Under the pieces are notes generated by a model, which worked only from the letters and a program-made list of their open reading frames with translations, did not search any database and was not told the DNA's origin. From positions 85,996,116 through 86,060,115 of the forward strand of contig CM042010.1 of NCBI GenBank assembly GCA_023525715.1: DNA of 64,000 bases, in the 5' to 3' direction. The DNA comes from Cichorium intybus. Its lineage: Eukaryota; Streptophyta; Magnoliopsida; Asterales; Asteraceae. The stretch's first letter is position 1, and each line of letters opens with the position of its first letter. The position numbers and the translations under genes are program-made. Below are positions 1 to 13,823 of this stretch, in pieces.

Positions 1-1124
1 ACATTTGGAAAATTGGCTGGTTCAGGGAGGCTACGAGGCAAATGAACTTATATATACTGTGTCGGGCAATTGAGGCGGTTTTTCAGATGGACGAACCGGT
101 GTACCGAGATGTGTTTCTTTAATTCCTCTCAAGTTTTGACTTTGATCCCAAGCCGTTGGGCATGGAGGACGGTGATGCCATCAATTTTCGGTTAGGAAAC
201 GAGAACCGAAACTATAGTCTACGGGAATTTGGGTACCGTCTCGGGCTTTATATGCGAGAAGAATATGAAGAAGACGGGTTCGAGCTGTTCCACAGGCGAG
301 CCAATTACGTCTCGGAGGACACGTTTTCTTATGCCGACTTCTAGGCCACCATTTCATCCACCCGTTATCACGAGAACACAATATCGGAGAATCAGATGCA
401 CATACCTTCGCACCGGATGCTTCACCGGTTGATATCTACGATGCTTTAGCCGCGCGCCAACGCGGACCGGGTCCTGCCCCGTGAGCTTCATTTCATGTGG
501 GCCCTGACGAGAAAACTACAAACGTGCAACATCCTGTATTTCATAGCCGACTACTTCAAGAAAATCACAGACGCGCCTCTGAAGTTTATCGCGATAGGCG
601 GTGGACACTTTGTTACACGATTAGCGCGTTCTTACAGACTGTTGACACCGCACAACATCCGTCAGTTGGAGGTCATTCCTTCCGCTACTTTCAATCTGCT
701 GACTACAACTTTGCGGGATATTATTTACATTGATGTCTGTCCTTCGATTGCTATTTCCGGCTCTACGCAGCGAGCCGTTGACATCACAAAAAAGACCACG
801 GGCAATGGTTAGCTTACCTCAACGCATCACTCCCGCGACCTTGGACTCGCGGTTTTTAGCGGACGAAGTGAAGTCAATCCATCGAACCTTGCATAGCCAG
901 CAGCTGGAGCACAACGGTGTATCAGCGACCATGTGGGACATTGATCGGCGCATGCAAACACTCATACTCAGCTTATGTGGCTTTCAGAGTGTGTTGTCAT
1001 GTTCCTTGACGACTCTAAGTGTACCGTACCCCGGCCTCAACCTCCATTGATCGAGGAGGAAGAAGAAGAACCCATAGAAGAGGAGCCGGAGGAGGAAGAA
1101 GAGGATGATACAGCCCACAACTAA
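1..1124 (+). pseudogene. Athila-type ORF1 (ATHILA ORF-1 family) remnant of a Ty3/gypsy element
   Basis: Reading one frame from base 3 gives a protein resembling the plant ATHILA ORF-1 family: a block ending EPVYRDVF, then FRLGNENRNYSLREFGYRLGLY at about 186-251, HRLIS..., a leucine-rich block with IADYFKKI, and IGGGHFVTRLARSYRLL near 590-650. The tail is a Glu-rich stretch before a stop at 1122-1124. The frame is broken by a TAA at about 120, a TAG at 342-344, another TAG near 449, and a shift after about 810. The family is the extra ORF of Athila elements; its role is not firmly established. The 5' end lies outside the window. This is a decayed copy that cannot give a full protein. Confidence 0.7.
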
Positions 1125-1134
1125 AAGGGGGTCT
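1121..1134 (+). other. Candidate polypurine tract (PPT)
   Basis: A purine run AAAAGGGGG lies just after the ORF1 stop and just before a TGTAAT that could open the 3' LTR. Its position and composition fit a plus-strand priming site. No second LTR is in the window for proof. Confidence 0.45.
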
Positions 1135-1547
1135 TTTGTAATTATTTTATTCACTTTTTGCATTTTTAGGTTTAGTTGATTTTAGGACAATTGGTTGATA
1201 ATAATTAGGACTTAAATGTTTAGGTTGATGAATAAGCCTTAGGGCAGTAATGAAATAAAGTAAAATTAGGTAAATGTGCTTTGGAGAAAATTTTAATGAT
1301 GTTTAAACTTGGCCTAAAATATGAAATTACCGCGCTGCGGCATGCCAATGGTACGCGTCGCGGTCATTTACAACTTGACGTAACTTGAACATCTCGTAAT
1401 TACCGCGACGCGCCCATTATAATTACGCGTTGCAGCAATACGTAGCACATTTTGTTGTATTATTTTTGCTGTTTTTTTTTTGCAATTAATCTGTCTGTGA
1501 GTGTTGCATGTGAATACCAAATGGAGTCTATGGAGGAGTTGTTTCAC

Positions 1548-1580
1548 GCAAGTGTGGGGTCATTGTACCCCTACACTTGC
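1548..1580. repeat. Strong hairpin: 13-14 bp inverted repeat, 6-nt loop
   Basis: GCAAGTGTGGGGT (1548-1560) pairs with ACCCCTACACTTGC (1567-1580) around the loop CATTGT, with one G-T pair and one bulge. It lies in the probable LTR. A role in RNA structure is possible but unsupported. Confidence 0.6.
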
Positions 1581-2483
1581 CATTTCACCGGTGTGTTTAC
1601 TGTTGCGCCACAACTCCTGAAATTCTGAATCGTGAGCAGTTCGTGCTTTTGTATCCTGTGACAATAAAGTTCCAAGAAGCAGTCAACCGTCTAAAGGGGT
1701 AACTCTTTCTCCCTTACTCTGAAATAATTTTAAATACAACGGGGACGTTGTACGGTTTTAAGTGTGGGGTGTGGATGGTCGACAAAGTCTTTTTGAAATT
1801 TTTGCGGGAAATGATCAATTTTCAAAATTTTTAACTATCTTTCAAAATTTTTAATAGATTATAATTTTGAAATGAATAGTTTTGAATGTTAGCATTGGTA
1901 TTTTTCAATAAATACTATTTAGTTGTTATCATGCTATTTGTTTAGACGAATAAGTTGAGTTTTAGGTGTTAGAAGATTGGAATATTTTAGGATTGGAATT
2001 TAGGAAGGAACTGTCAATCAGTGGCTTTTGTTGTTCGAGCCGGTAGGTCTAAAATGGGTAGCCCGAAGAGGCACTTATGCACCTTACCACCTAAGATCGT
2101 CTGGTCTGGGATGACATTTTCGAAAGCTCGTTACACGGATAACATGGAAAGTCATGGATAGTTCTTTAATGGCCTTTAGAATCTGAATGAGTATGTACAC
2201 TTTTTTCTTTGTGGACAGAAAATGTGTAATCAAGGTTTCTTTAAAAGTCGTGAATTCCAAAGGATATTCTGGTTATGTTTGCAAAAAAACTATTTCAATC
2301 TAACTCTGGGAACAATAAGCTTTCAAATTGAACACGTTCAAAAATGTTTGAGTCTTAGTTAAAATCTGTTAAAAACTCTTTTGCTTGGGGACAAGTAAGG
2401 CACAAGTATGGGGTGTTTGACAACGCCTAGTAATATCTAGTATTTTAGTCGTTGTTAGGCCCTATTCTTCGTGAATTTATATC

Positions 2484-2484
2484 A

Positions 2485-2506
<22 letters not shown>
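2484..2506. repeat. (TA)n microsatellite, short
   Basis: A short TA run abutting the poly-A end of the SINE. With the long array at 2727 it probably formed one target array split by the SINE. Confidence 0.9.
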
Positions 2507-2953
<447 letters not shown>

Positions 2954-3084
2954 TATTTCTCACTTTTTGTGCTAGTGCTTGTATGTAAGAAAATGTTATA
3001 AACAGGGACTAAAATAGGACAATTGGAAGTGGTTTTGAGGATAATGCCAAAACAGTCGAATGAATACGCGCACCGAGGGAATGA

Positions 3085-3195
3085 AGGCATGCGCGTCGCG
3101 CCACGTCAACGATGAGGCGGTGAAGAGAAATTCAAATAGCGAAAAAACGGGGATAAGGCAACACGCGCAACGCTGCTTGAGGCTTTACGCGCCGC
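3085..3195 (+). promoter_or_regulatory. CpG-rich block upstream of the LTR TATA box
   Basis: A locally GC/CpG-rich stretch (GCGCGTCGCGCC, CACGCGCAACGC, ACGCGCCGCGG) in otherwise AT-rich DNA, ending about 20 bp before the TATA box. It resembles the block before the TATA box in the element at 49653. Confidence 0.4.
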
Positions 3196-3215
3196 GGAAT
3201 CTTAATTTTCACAAG

Positions 3216-3224
3216 TATAAATAG
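3216..3224 (+). promoter_or_regulatory. TATA box of the probable LTR
   Basis: TATAAATAG matches the plant TATA consensus and lies in the probable LTR downstream of the CpG block. Transcription would start near 3245-3255. Confidence 0.5.
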
Positions 3225-3735
3225 AGGTCATTAGGTCGAAATCAGCAGTCAAGGAACGACCCCTAAGGTGGACTTAAGGCTTCTTTGACTCCAAGTTTCG
3301 GATTTCAGCAACATCTTTTGGTATTTCTTATGTTTTCACTTTAATTTCTTTATTAGTTTTGTTGAATTAGCTTTTAGCTTAGTGTTTCTGGATTGCTTCA
3401 ACCAGTAGCAGTAGGTTATAGTTGTTATTTTTTGTATTCCAGTACATTGGATCTTCTGGTTTTAGTTTTAATACAAGTAATCATTCGGTTTATGGTGTTA
3501 TTGCACTTTTTGGTATTTATTGTGTTTGAATGCTTGTTGAATGTAATTGGTTTGTGTGTTTATTTCTGGATTCTGAGCTTTGTTTTTGATTTCAGTAAGT
3601 AATCTTAGGTTAGAACTTGGTTTGGTTTAGCTTAGTTTACGTTTGATTTGGATTTTTGCATTTGCTTTGGAATTGTGATTTTAGTGTGCTTTTGGGAAAG
3701 TAGAGTTAGTCCCTCTGGCTGTAGAGCAACACTAC

Positions 3736-4735
3736 AGGTGGTGATACTTGCAATATTTCTCCTGTTGAAAATCTTGAAGCAGTTCAACCCGTTAATGAAG
3801 AACATATAATTCAATTATTCGATTATCGGTTTCGTCATGATCCTTCAACTTCTACCTAGCATTCATTTCTTAATTCTCTACCAGAAGATGTTTTTTCACT
3901 GGATAACAATGAACCAAACGAATTCGGTAATGTCATATCTCATTTATTTGTTGTTTATGTTTTTATGTAAATTTATGATTTACTGGATTATGAATACATG
4001 TTAGGTGGTTCTTTTTCTAACGAGTCTTTGCAAAGCAACGAGTTATATTCCCCTGGTGGTACTGTCTATTGCGTTCCAAATGTGCCTGACCATATTAGAC
4101 CTTGTACTGGTTCTATATTTCCTTCTGTTGATCATGTCAAAGCAATGTATTATTATTATTATTATGCTGTAGAGAGTGGTTTTGATGTTAGGAAGGCCAT
4201 TGTCAAGAGAGATTACGGTAAGGAAACTAGGAGGTATTTTGTATGTAATCGTGAAGGTCTACCGAATACATCTGAAGTGGACACATTGGATGGTAAATGT
4301 CGAGCTAAGAAGAATTGTAATTTGATTCGTTCAGAATGTAAAGCAGGAATAAAGTGTGCAATTATTCCCGGATCGAATGAGTTTATATTGTATGATGTTG
4401 AGGAAAAACACAACCATCCATTGTATACAAAGAAGAATATACACTTGTCTAAAACAAAAAGGAAATTTGATATAACTCAAAAGTCATTTATTTTTAAGAT
4501 GAGAAGTCAAGGGGTTGGTCCTGTTACTTCTCATCGACTTCTTTGTGCACTAACTGGAGGTTATACTTATCGAGGTGGAAATGTTGATGATTTCAATGAC
4601 TTTAATTTCTCGTGATTTCAATTACCACCTTGGTGAAGCTGATGCATGTGTTTTTGATAAACAACTTGGTTGATAGGGTGAAATATGTTCCCAACTTCTC
4701 GTTTGAATATAAAACCAATGAACATATTCCCATAT
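3736..4735 (+). pseudogene. FAR1-related (FRS/MULE transposase family) pseudogene, N-terminal part only
   Basis: Exon 1 (about 3737-3925) ends at a GT donor, and a second exon begins after an AG near 4004. It encodes a FAR1 DNA-binding domain: YYYYYAVESGFDVRK, the Cys-containing RRYFVCNREG and KCRAKKNCNLIRSECKAGI, then EEKHNHPLY (the WRKY-GCM1-like zinc ligands). HLSKTKRKFDITQK and the GGY linker follow. After a shift near 4612 the typical VPNFSFEYKT segment is visible to about 4725. The MULE transposase and SWIM regions are missing. Exon 1 has an in-frame TAG. FAR1-like proteins are plant transcription factors derived from MULE transposases; this copy is dead. Confidence 0.75.
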
Positions 4736-6283
4736 GGCATATTCCCAAAAAAATGGATTAATATATAGTATACACATAACATTGTGGTATATTCTCAAAA
4801 AATGGTTACCAATACATATGGCATATTCCCATATGCCTCTTCAATCTTTCCAGTTGTCTTCTTTGTGTCAAGTAACACCCAAGAACATCTCCTAAGATTG
4901 AAGCACACCACATATCTTCTCACACCATTGTAGACTGGATAGAACATCTGTTTCATCATATAAACATTAATTAAAGGTGTTTAGTTTACATTTTACATAG
5001 AAAGTTAATAAACTATTCATTTAAGATAAATCAAGTATACCATATCTGTTTTAGATAAGTCACCGGTTTCGGTTATTCCTTACAAATAAGTATCAGTGTT
5101 TTCAAAGAAATCATCCAGATTTGGAATGTTCTATTTGTTTAGTTGGTTATGCCAAGAAATTTTTATTGTTCTACCAACACGGGATCCTCCTGTATTTGAT
5201 CATTTAATAATTAAATTTATTAAACATAAAAATGTATATGTCTTTTACAAGTTTAATGTTAATAGCATTACCAATATGTTTGTTGGAAAGAACACTCTTG
5301 CAGGTGACGATTTTTCTCTTTTCCTTTTCTCCTTATTTAGCACCACAATCCAAGTATTGATTACATTTTAGGAAACATCCATGCCTGTTAATAGTGTCCT
5401 TGCACATTCGATGTTCAATAATAAGTATCCTTCTTCATCTCCCCATATTATTGAACTTTAGACAATTTAAATACAGATTTTAAGTTAGTCATATTATGTC
5501 AGTAAAGAATAATCATATATGAAACTATTAGTGTAATTTACTACCTTTTGTTCATCTTTGACCCCAAAATGGTTTGGGTTAACATCAATTAATCTGAGTT
5601 AACTTTTTTTTCATTTCACATTTTCGTTCAACATACGATGAACAGAATTGTCGCCCTACTTTTCCATTCCTTGTTGTGCCAACTTCATTATCAGTTGATA
5701 ACAGTTGCTTATTCTTCATGTTCTGCACTTGTTCACATTTTTCTATGTTCCCATCTCCAAAATCTATGGCTATAGGTTTTAGAAATTCAAAATTTGTACT
5801 TGAACCGCCTGCTTATTCTTCGCTCCATTTTAATTTCCTTGTCAATGTTGTCTCCACGTTAACACACTCGGCTATGAAATATGGAGACCAAGTCAAATCT
5901 ATATAGTTATCGAGTGTTTCTTTACCTTTCCATTTTGTTTTAATTGGTGTTGAATATCCTGTTTCTTTTCCATGTTCATCATGACTGTTACACTTATTCT
6001 TGTTGGTTTCACTAATATTTACCCGATCATTGAAACCGGTTCTTAGTCTTGTGAACTCAGTTGTGTAGAATATGGCTTCCAAAGTTGATAGCCAATTCTG
6101 CATCTTCTCATCTCCAGGATATCTAATTAACGCCTCTATTATGTTATCCGTTAAAATCTTCTTCTACTCTTCTACCACTTTGAAACCATAGTTGAAAACT
6201 CGTTTAAATTCCTGTAGAACATAATATTCAGATATTCATGATATATTATAATATGTTATATTTTTATTCATTGAATAAAGTAC
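4736..6283 (-). other. Low-coding DNA, probably the downstream part of the Ulp1-like pseudogene
   Basis: Short direct repeats of CATATGGCATATTCCCA mark the end of the FAR1 relic (about 4728-4840). Further on, minus-strand open pieces (for example 5813-6103) could be eroded exons of the Ulp1-like gene to the right, but I do not recognise a catalytic His-Asp-Cys arrangement. Nothing else is assignable. Confidence 0.3.
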
Positions 6284-6569
6284 CTCAACGCTTCCTACTT
6301 CATATTAATTTGCATATGGATCCAAATTCTCATCTCTCATTGCTAGTTTGCCAAACCCTTCGTTATTTATTTCAAACTCTTCTAGAACATGTAGGTTATC
6401 CGAGTCTAGTTCTGATATGAATGACCTTTTTGTAATACTGTGTTATTAAATTTTAAATATTTTGAGATAATCTTAGTGTAATTAAGATTAGTTAGATTGT
6501 TGCATGAGTTTGGGTAGTTAGTTACCCATTTGGAGGAAGTTTGAGGTTGAAAAATGCTAAAAAGAGGTT

Positions 6570-6785
6570 ACACGGGTCGTGTTGTAGTCACACGGTTCGT
6601 GTAGGAGACTTTTTGGGATTATATGGGCATTCAGTAACTTACACGGGTCATGTTTAGAGAACACGGGTCGTGTTGTGTGAAACACGGGTCGTGTTCTAAG
6701 AACACGGGTCGTGTTCCTCTACAGACCCATTTTTTAGAGAAATCCGTGAGTTACATGGGCCGTGCTGTATTAACACGGGCGGTGT
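6570..6785 (+). repeat. Array of eight ACACG-GGT-CGTGT dyads in the LTR
   Basis: Dyads or slightly mutated dyads start at 6570, 6590, 6641, 6661, 6682, 6702, 6753 and 6773. Each is an inverted repeat ACACG/CGTGT around GGT. Neighbour spacings are 20, 51, 20, 21, 20, 51 and 20 bp. This fits a duplicated unit of about 71 bp and also regular helical phasing. Confidence 0.85.
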
Positions 6786-7373
6786 TACGCGTGCAGAGCC
6801 TTTAAAGTGCAGAAAATGCTCATTTCGGGAAAAATAGACCCAAACTTCATTCCAGAGCTTCCTAAAGCGATTTTCCGCCAAATTGAGCCAGGGGATGCGT
6901 GGGGAAACGTATGGAGACTTCAATCTAAACCCGTAAACGCGTTCTTGATTCCTAATTCATCAAGGTGAGTGATTTCTTCGTTTTGGGGGTTTTGAAACCC
7001 TAGCTTTGATTTTAGTTATTTAGTTATATATTGTTATATATGTTGTTAGTAGATTGATAGTGGATGCCTTTAGAGTAATTGGTGTGATTATTGTCGAGTT
7101 TCTACGGTTGAATGAGTAGAACCGCGGATTTAGGGGTTTCGGTAAATATAGAGTTGATATTTACCGTTTATACTCCTTTTTCCTCTTTTGATTTATAAAT
7201 CTTTGAGATAGATGTTATTGAGATGATTGTGGATGTTGGAGAACGGATTTAGACTATGGTGATATAGCCAAGTTTAGCGAACAGGAGCCCGGTACGCGTA
7301 AATTGAGGGTTACACATACTAAGTCGATATCAGGTGAGTACTTTTGAATAATTGAGTACGAATTATACCTTGT

Positions 7374-7483
<110 letters not shown>

Positions 7484-10110
7484 TTACATATATATGTGTG
7501 TTGTGTTGATATTGATGTAGCTTAGAGTTAGAGTGGTTCAGTTATCTGTGGATAACGAGAGACGGATTACGGTCTATATTTGAGTATAAAAGCAGAGTAT
7601 ATGCTAGAGTGAGTGAGTTAAAGAATCTTTGAGTTTGATTGCTACAACCATGATGGTTGTTAAAATTGAGTATAATTTATTGTATAATGAGTATATGCTA
7701 GTGTGTGTGATTGAGTTTATAAGTAGTATCAGTTGTGATACTTATTATTGAGTTGATGACACTAATAATTAGCTGGTGTTTGTAAAGCTAATATGTTTGC
7801 AGGTTTCAAAGTTAAGAGAAGGTGAATATTTTCTAATGAGATTAGTAAAAGAGAATGACGAGAAAGTATATTGAGAAAGATTACTGGAGTGTAATTGAGA
7901 TTACTCACTAAGCTTTATAAGCTTACACTTGAGTTATATGTTGTCTTGCTGGTATCTGTAGCTGTGATAGGGGAAGGCAAGTGATAAAGAAACACGAACA
8001 AGTTTAGAGCCTGTCCTTTAGTTGAATTAGATTTATTTGTAATGTCTGGTATGTAACGTGAGGACCTTTTGTTGTAATTAGTACATGATAACATCTTGTT
8101 TTCTATGGTTTAGTACAAGTATACCTATTTTTGATGTATAATTTGTTGAAAAGTTTTGGGTGTACATCGTATGAGAAACCAGGTGTTACACTTTTCCTCT
8201 TTATTTTTACATCCTCACACATTATTTGGTCAGCATATATCATCTGCCAAGAATAAATTTTGTTAGTATTTTCTATATAAATTTCATATTAATGAAATAT
8301 ATTTAATACCAGAAAAAGTCCTATTGGACCAGTGTAGTAGCAGTTTTTGTCAAGTGGTCGCCATTTCGTTCTGGTCTTTTGTAAGCTTTCCAACACAAAC
8401 CCACACCAATCTATAGTTTTCCGGTCGTCTATTTTCATTAGTTTTCTTATCAATGATGTGTTAGAGGAACCGCTCATTTCTTGTTCCCCAAAGGTGTTAA
8501 CGAACAGACATATAAAGTTCAACCTGAACAAGTGGTCAGCAACGTCTGTTTTCCGTATTTTCTTAAGATATGTTCCCAAGTTGAAATTTTCATTTGTATA
8601 CTGTTTCTTCCAAGCAATATACCCTTCGTCAGTTAATGCACAATCTTCTATTGTGTTTAAGTCTACACCTTCAAACAATATTCCCAACATGCTAAACACC
8701 GTACTTTTTGAGATCACAATTGATTTATTTTTAAATGCTACCTGAGGCTATCTGGATTGAACTTGGATACTAGATAGTATCCTAACTGAGCTGGTAAAGT
8801 AGTTAGTTGTATATCCAATATGCTGCCGAATCCCATGTCTCTAATCATCAGTTTTTGATCTGATGATAATGATTTAATTGCTAAGTACTAAGAATTGGGG
8901 GATATCCTTGTATTTATTTTGAAAGGGTCGTTATGTGATTCTCAAACATCAGATGGTTGTTTGGTCTTTTTTTTTCTTTCTTATTGAATGTGTATCGGAT
9001 TGATGTCATATACTTCCTTGCTACAATCGCCTAAATCAGTACCTTTTTTCCAATTTTGTTCATTTCCATCCTTGAAGTTAAGTTCTTCCATCTGTTGTAC
9101 AATCTCAAGGATGCATCTGGATGGAAACATATTTATCAGATTTCCTCAAAACCAAATATATGTATTATATCAATGTAAAATTAACATGTATATATCATTT
9201 GTTAAGATAGTTCCTTATGGACAGTTGTATATTCTTCACACAATTCTTATGTAATCCTAAGAATATATACACATATGTTGTCTAAACAATAAAGAACAAT
9301 CGAATCAATTTACAAATGCAATCTAATACTAACATATACTAATCATTATTACAAGGTTCTTGATTGAAATCTCTGATATCATCCTAAGAATATTAGACAT
9401 ATCTTGTTAAAATAATACAGAACACACGAATCCATTTATAAAATCAAGTTTAGAATAACATCTACTAATTATTCAACATAGTTCGTCATAGAATCTTATG
9501 TGTTATTCACATGAATATGATATTAACGAAGAACATAATCATAATAATATAAAATAGAAAGTTAATATCATAAAATTTTATTAAGAACATACAATGCATG
9601 AGGTTTCATATGGTTTCAACAAAGAACTCGAGTATAATTAACTTAACTTCTGCATCATCAAAACATGTAGCATCTCACAATGTGAAATGTATATACTATG
9701 ATATTAACGAATCACATAATCAAAATTCCAAAACATATAAACCAAATATCACAAAATGAACGCCTTTTCATGAAGAACATATAAAGATAGATGTAACATA
9801 CAATTTCAACAAAGAATACAATTAATACATTCTAATTAAGAACCTATAAATTCTTAATTTATCATGCTTTCTTCGCTGTTATTTAGCATCTATATTACTA
9901 CTATACTCAATTAAGAACAACTCATCATCCCAGAACGCTTGAACAAAGTAGTTTTAAAGCTTTTAAACAATTGAACTAACCTGTTGCAGTAGGTGGGTTG
10001 ACAAAATCATCGTCATCGCCATCAGCGATTATCGAAGAAGAAGCATTGTTCTTGAACGTCGTTCGAAACCCTTCGAGTTGTTTTCTTGCCGACCTTCTTG
10101 GTAAACTCAT

Positions 10111-10460
10111 ATAGATTCTTGATCTTGTGGTTATATGTTAAGAATCTTTTTCGAAATATTTGTATAATATTTGATTGTCACTTTCCCGGTTACTGAAAAG
10201 TTTTTGAATTCAATATCATGTTATTGAAATAGTCTTTGTTTAGCATATAATTGATTCTCAAGAAACCGCTTATTATTCGGTTACCATATTAAATGCATTA
10301 GAAATTGACATCCTTACCCTTCCGTGTTTAGTTGTTAATTTTTAACCTTTTTTTAATTACTGAATTGGAGGATTAATCACGTTCATTGATATAATCTATC
10401 TAATGGCCAAAGATAGTTCTTATGTTTACACAAATTATTTAGTTCTTATTTGAACCTAAG

Positions 10461-10533
<73 letters not shown>

Positions 10534-12344
10534 TATACTATAAACCATATATAAATTACAACCACTTTATGCACAATTGTCTTAATTTTTAAGATAGTAC
10601 CACTACCTAATGCACATCTTAATGCAATCATGATTTTACTATTTAAGCACAAATAAGTTAGGCGGGACTTTTGGAACTTGAATTAGCCAACAATGTAATC
10701 AAATGGATTGCCAGCTGTACATCACACTTTACATCACAAAGAGTATCTTTTATGGGGAGAGATGATCATGACCATTGCTTTATTTTAAAACAATCTAGAC
10801 CCTTAATTAGTTAGTGATCTTTGCCAACAAATTTCAACCAATAAAATTACATCTTTGAAGATATAAATAAAGACCATCTCACTTAGTTGTCTTTACACCT
10901 TATCCCATCTCTCTCTCCACCTCTATAAATGATTTTGATGCCCCCTATCAAAACCAGTAGTTCTAGACTGGTCTAGATAAACTTAATGGAATGCCATCTT
11001 TATGTTGACGCAATTTGTGAAACTTGTACGTAGATTCAGCTCCAAACTATTTCTCTGTTAATCCTATTCTGTCACAAATATCAAGCATTTAGCTTATTAT
11101 CATGTAATTGAAAAAGAAATGTATTTGAATTTTGCAATCTATTATTCTAGCATTTGTGATTTATAAAATGATTGGTGCTCTTAAAAGGTATTAAGGTATT
11201 CATATTTATAATGTTAATAGAATAAAGTATTCATATTTATAATGCTTAAATTCGACCATCGTTATTACCTGATTTTTTTTAATGTCAATAGGGTTTAATT
11301 ATATTTTATTTGTATGGCCGACAAAAATTTTAATTGTTGAATAGTCAGATGATTGAGTGTAATATATTCAAATAGGTGAGAATTTATAAAACGAATCACT
11401 TTCCTTTGAAAAAAATAATATTTAAATTCTTTGAAAATAATCACTTTGTGGTAATATATTTTAGTACGATTTTTAATTGTGGTTCATGACATTTGTATCA
11501 ATTAATATGATTTATCTGTCAACAAAATGAGATCTCTATAATGGAACATATAACAATCGGCAAATAATAGGATACATTGAATGTTTCTTTAGAACCAATA
11601 AATCAAAATGCGGAGAACTTCTTACCTGCTTCCATTTCCCATGTTTCTTTTTAAAATATGATAAAATTTGAAGTTTCCACCAGATCTGGGTTTTGAAACC
11701 TGTAACAAAAATTGGGTTTTGGAGTTGTTATTAACAAGCCTGCATTTCCATAATACGAAATCATGAGAACAGATACTAAAGAAACATCCACCAAGATACT
11801 TTGAAAACTAAAACTTAACATAAAACACTAACCAAGTAATTAGAAAACCAAACATATAGACACTCACAAATCAGAAACAAATTATCGGCATTATATTATA
11901 TCATAAATCAGAAACACACACAGATCAGAAACACGCACAAACACCCACAGATCAAAAACATCTTACCAGAAACACGCACAGATCAAAAAAATACACTAAA
12001 AAAAGTCTGAAACAAAAATTTCAAATAATCATTTTCCACTTTGTATGCTTGGTAAATAATATTTTTAACAAAAAAGTTTGAAACTAAAAGTCACAATTTT
12101 AAAATCACCGATTTCTATTTTGATGAAGAAAGTGAAGGTTGGTGAGAAATACAGAAACGCAAACATGGAAACTTAATCTGTTAATCACAATTTTATTCAG
12201 GAACACAAACATGGAAGGTATCTTATTTATTTGTAAGTGAAGTGAAGACTGCAATTATGTACCAACAATCCTCAAATAGGAAAGTGAAGACTACAAAATT
12301 TATGATAATTAAATAATGAATTGAGAAATGAGTTACAGATTACT
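10111..12344. other. AT-rich intergenic DNA, no gene seen
   Basis: No convincing open frame or element end. It contains a TA array at 10463-10532 and, near 11860-12000, several imperfect copies of an ACACGCACAGATCAGAAAC-type phrase. Confidence 0.6.
10463..10532. repeat. (TA)n microsatellite
   Basis: About 70 bp of pure TA. Confidence 0.97.
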
Positions 12345-12449
12345 GATCTTGGTCGGCGATGGTCGGATCAGTGGTTGCAGATCGGCCACATATCTCTGCA
12401 GATCGGCTACACATCTCTGTTGCAGATCTTGGTCGGCGATGGTCGGATC
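12345..12449. repeat. Nested short direct repeats
   Basis: The phrase GATCTTGGTCGGCGATGG, continuing into TCGGATC, occurs at 12345 and 12425. Between them a 21-22 bp phrase starting GCAGATCGGC occurs twice in tandem (12377 and 12398). They border the GC-rich patch to the right. Confidence 0.8.
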
Positions 12450-12465
12450 TTAGGAGCGATGGTGA

Positions 12466-12900
12466 TTAGGAACGTTGTCGGCCGGAGATGAGGAGGCGAT
12501 GGTCGGAGTTTTGGAAGCCGGAGGACGGACGAACGGACGAACGGTGATTAGGAGCGGTGTTGGCCGCCAACCACCATGCTCCTCTATGCAACCCTACTCT
12601 GTACTTGCCCGTTCTCTCTGGAAACTCCAAGGCGCCACCATCGCTCCCCAACCACACACTAACGCTAATCGAACCTGCCGCACACCATCGTTCACACCAT
12701 GATCCGGCACCACCACAACCACTGGTCTTCGCCGACGGTATCCATCAAGACGACGGCGGATCTGCAGATCTGCGGTTGAAAGTACTATATCCAGGGAGGA
12801 TCCGATCTCCTGGAAGGATTTGAGAGTTACCGAGAGCGGAAGAGGGAGAATGAGGAGAAAGACGGTGGCGGTGATAGCGGCTGTATGTGAAGCAATTTAG
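12466..12900. other. GC-rich patch with short open frames, unidentified
   Basis: The base composition is clearly higher in G+C than the flanks, and both strands have open frames of 60-90 codons (for example 12475-12702 + and 12466-12657 -). Neither protein resembles a family I know. It could be a gene 5' end or a fragment carried by a transposon. I make no functional call. Confidence 0.35.
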
Positions 12901-13077
12901 GGTTAGGTCATAGATATATTAGGGTATAGTTAAATTACAAATTTAACCCTTTTATTTAAATACATGACGGAAAAATTAATCATATATTTCGACGATTTGT
13001 CTGGATCACAGAACAGTACGTAGCCCACCATAAAGGAGTGCAAAATTAAACTGCAAAAGTCCACATTGCCATTACTT

Positions 13078-13217
13078 CTTCTTCTTTTTTTTTTTTAACG
13101 GCAAATCTATCCTACTCGTACTCCTAAACTACTCCTTGTTATGTTAGTGCCAGGGTTTGAACTCATGACCTCCTTATTAGTAATCACCTTGTTAGCCAAG
13201 TGGACTAGCCCCAACTT
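13078..13217 (-). mobile_element. tRNA-derived SINE with a perfect 19-bp TSD
   Basis: On the minus strand the element begins near 13217, with box A-like CTTGGCTAACAAGG and box B-like GAGTTCAAACCC, and ends in a long A run (T run near 13087-13096). The exact duplication GTCCACATTGCCATTACTT lies at 13059-13077 and 13218-13236, which proves target-primed insertion. It is about 140 bp and a different family from the SINE at 2507. Confidence 0.9.
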
Positions 13218-13236
13218 GTCCACATTGCCATTACTT

Positions 13237-13726
13237 GATTCAGTATTCACATTCACACCTTGATAGGTTAGTCACCGGTCACCCAAACTTAACAAACGCC
13301 ACGTCGAGAGACCATACTGGCCACCTCTCTACCCCGTAGGTGATTGACCCGGACCACCCTGCTGCCAGGTGTGCGTGGGCCCCGAGATTGCTTCATCAGG
13401 GTTATCCAAAGAATGGATCGGGTGGGATCCGCAGTTATTAAAAAAAAAATTAAAGAGTATAAATTGTATGTCATTCATCGGTTAATGTAAATTTAAAAAT
13501 GTTTTATGGTTTTTTTTTAGTTTTTCTACTTTGTTGAAATTTAAATTAATTCACGTTAAAAAATATTTACAATTAGTAAAATATTAAGTTTTTGTTATTT
13601 AAAATATCTATTAAACAAATATGTATATATAAAAAAAGTATGAAAAAGTTGGATAAAGGAGATGGTGCGCATGCGGGGTATGTCGGCTATCAAGTCCACC
13701 ACTTTTTGTTTTTGCCGACTCCCTTT

Positions 13727-13823
<97 letters not shown>

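Noticed and set aside
6570..6785. Dyad array read as a CRISPR or tRNA/rho-type structure
   Set aside because: The 13-bp dyads recur in homologous LTRs with flanking TE sequence; an LTR regulatory array or duplication fits better.
8347..8745. Plus-strand ORF of 132 codons
   Set aside because: It is the shadow of the minus-strand Ulp1-like exon, which has clear family blocks.
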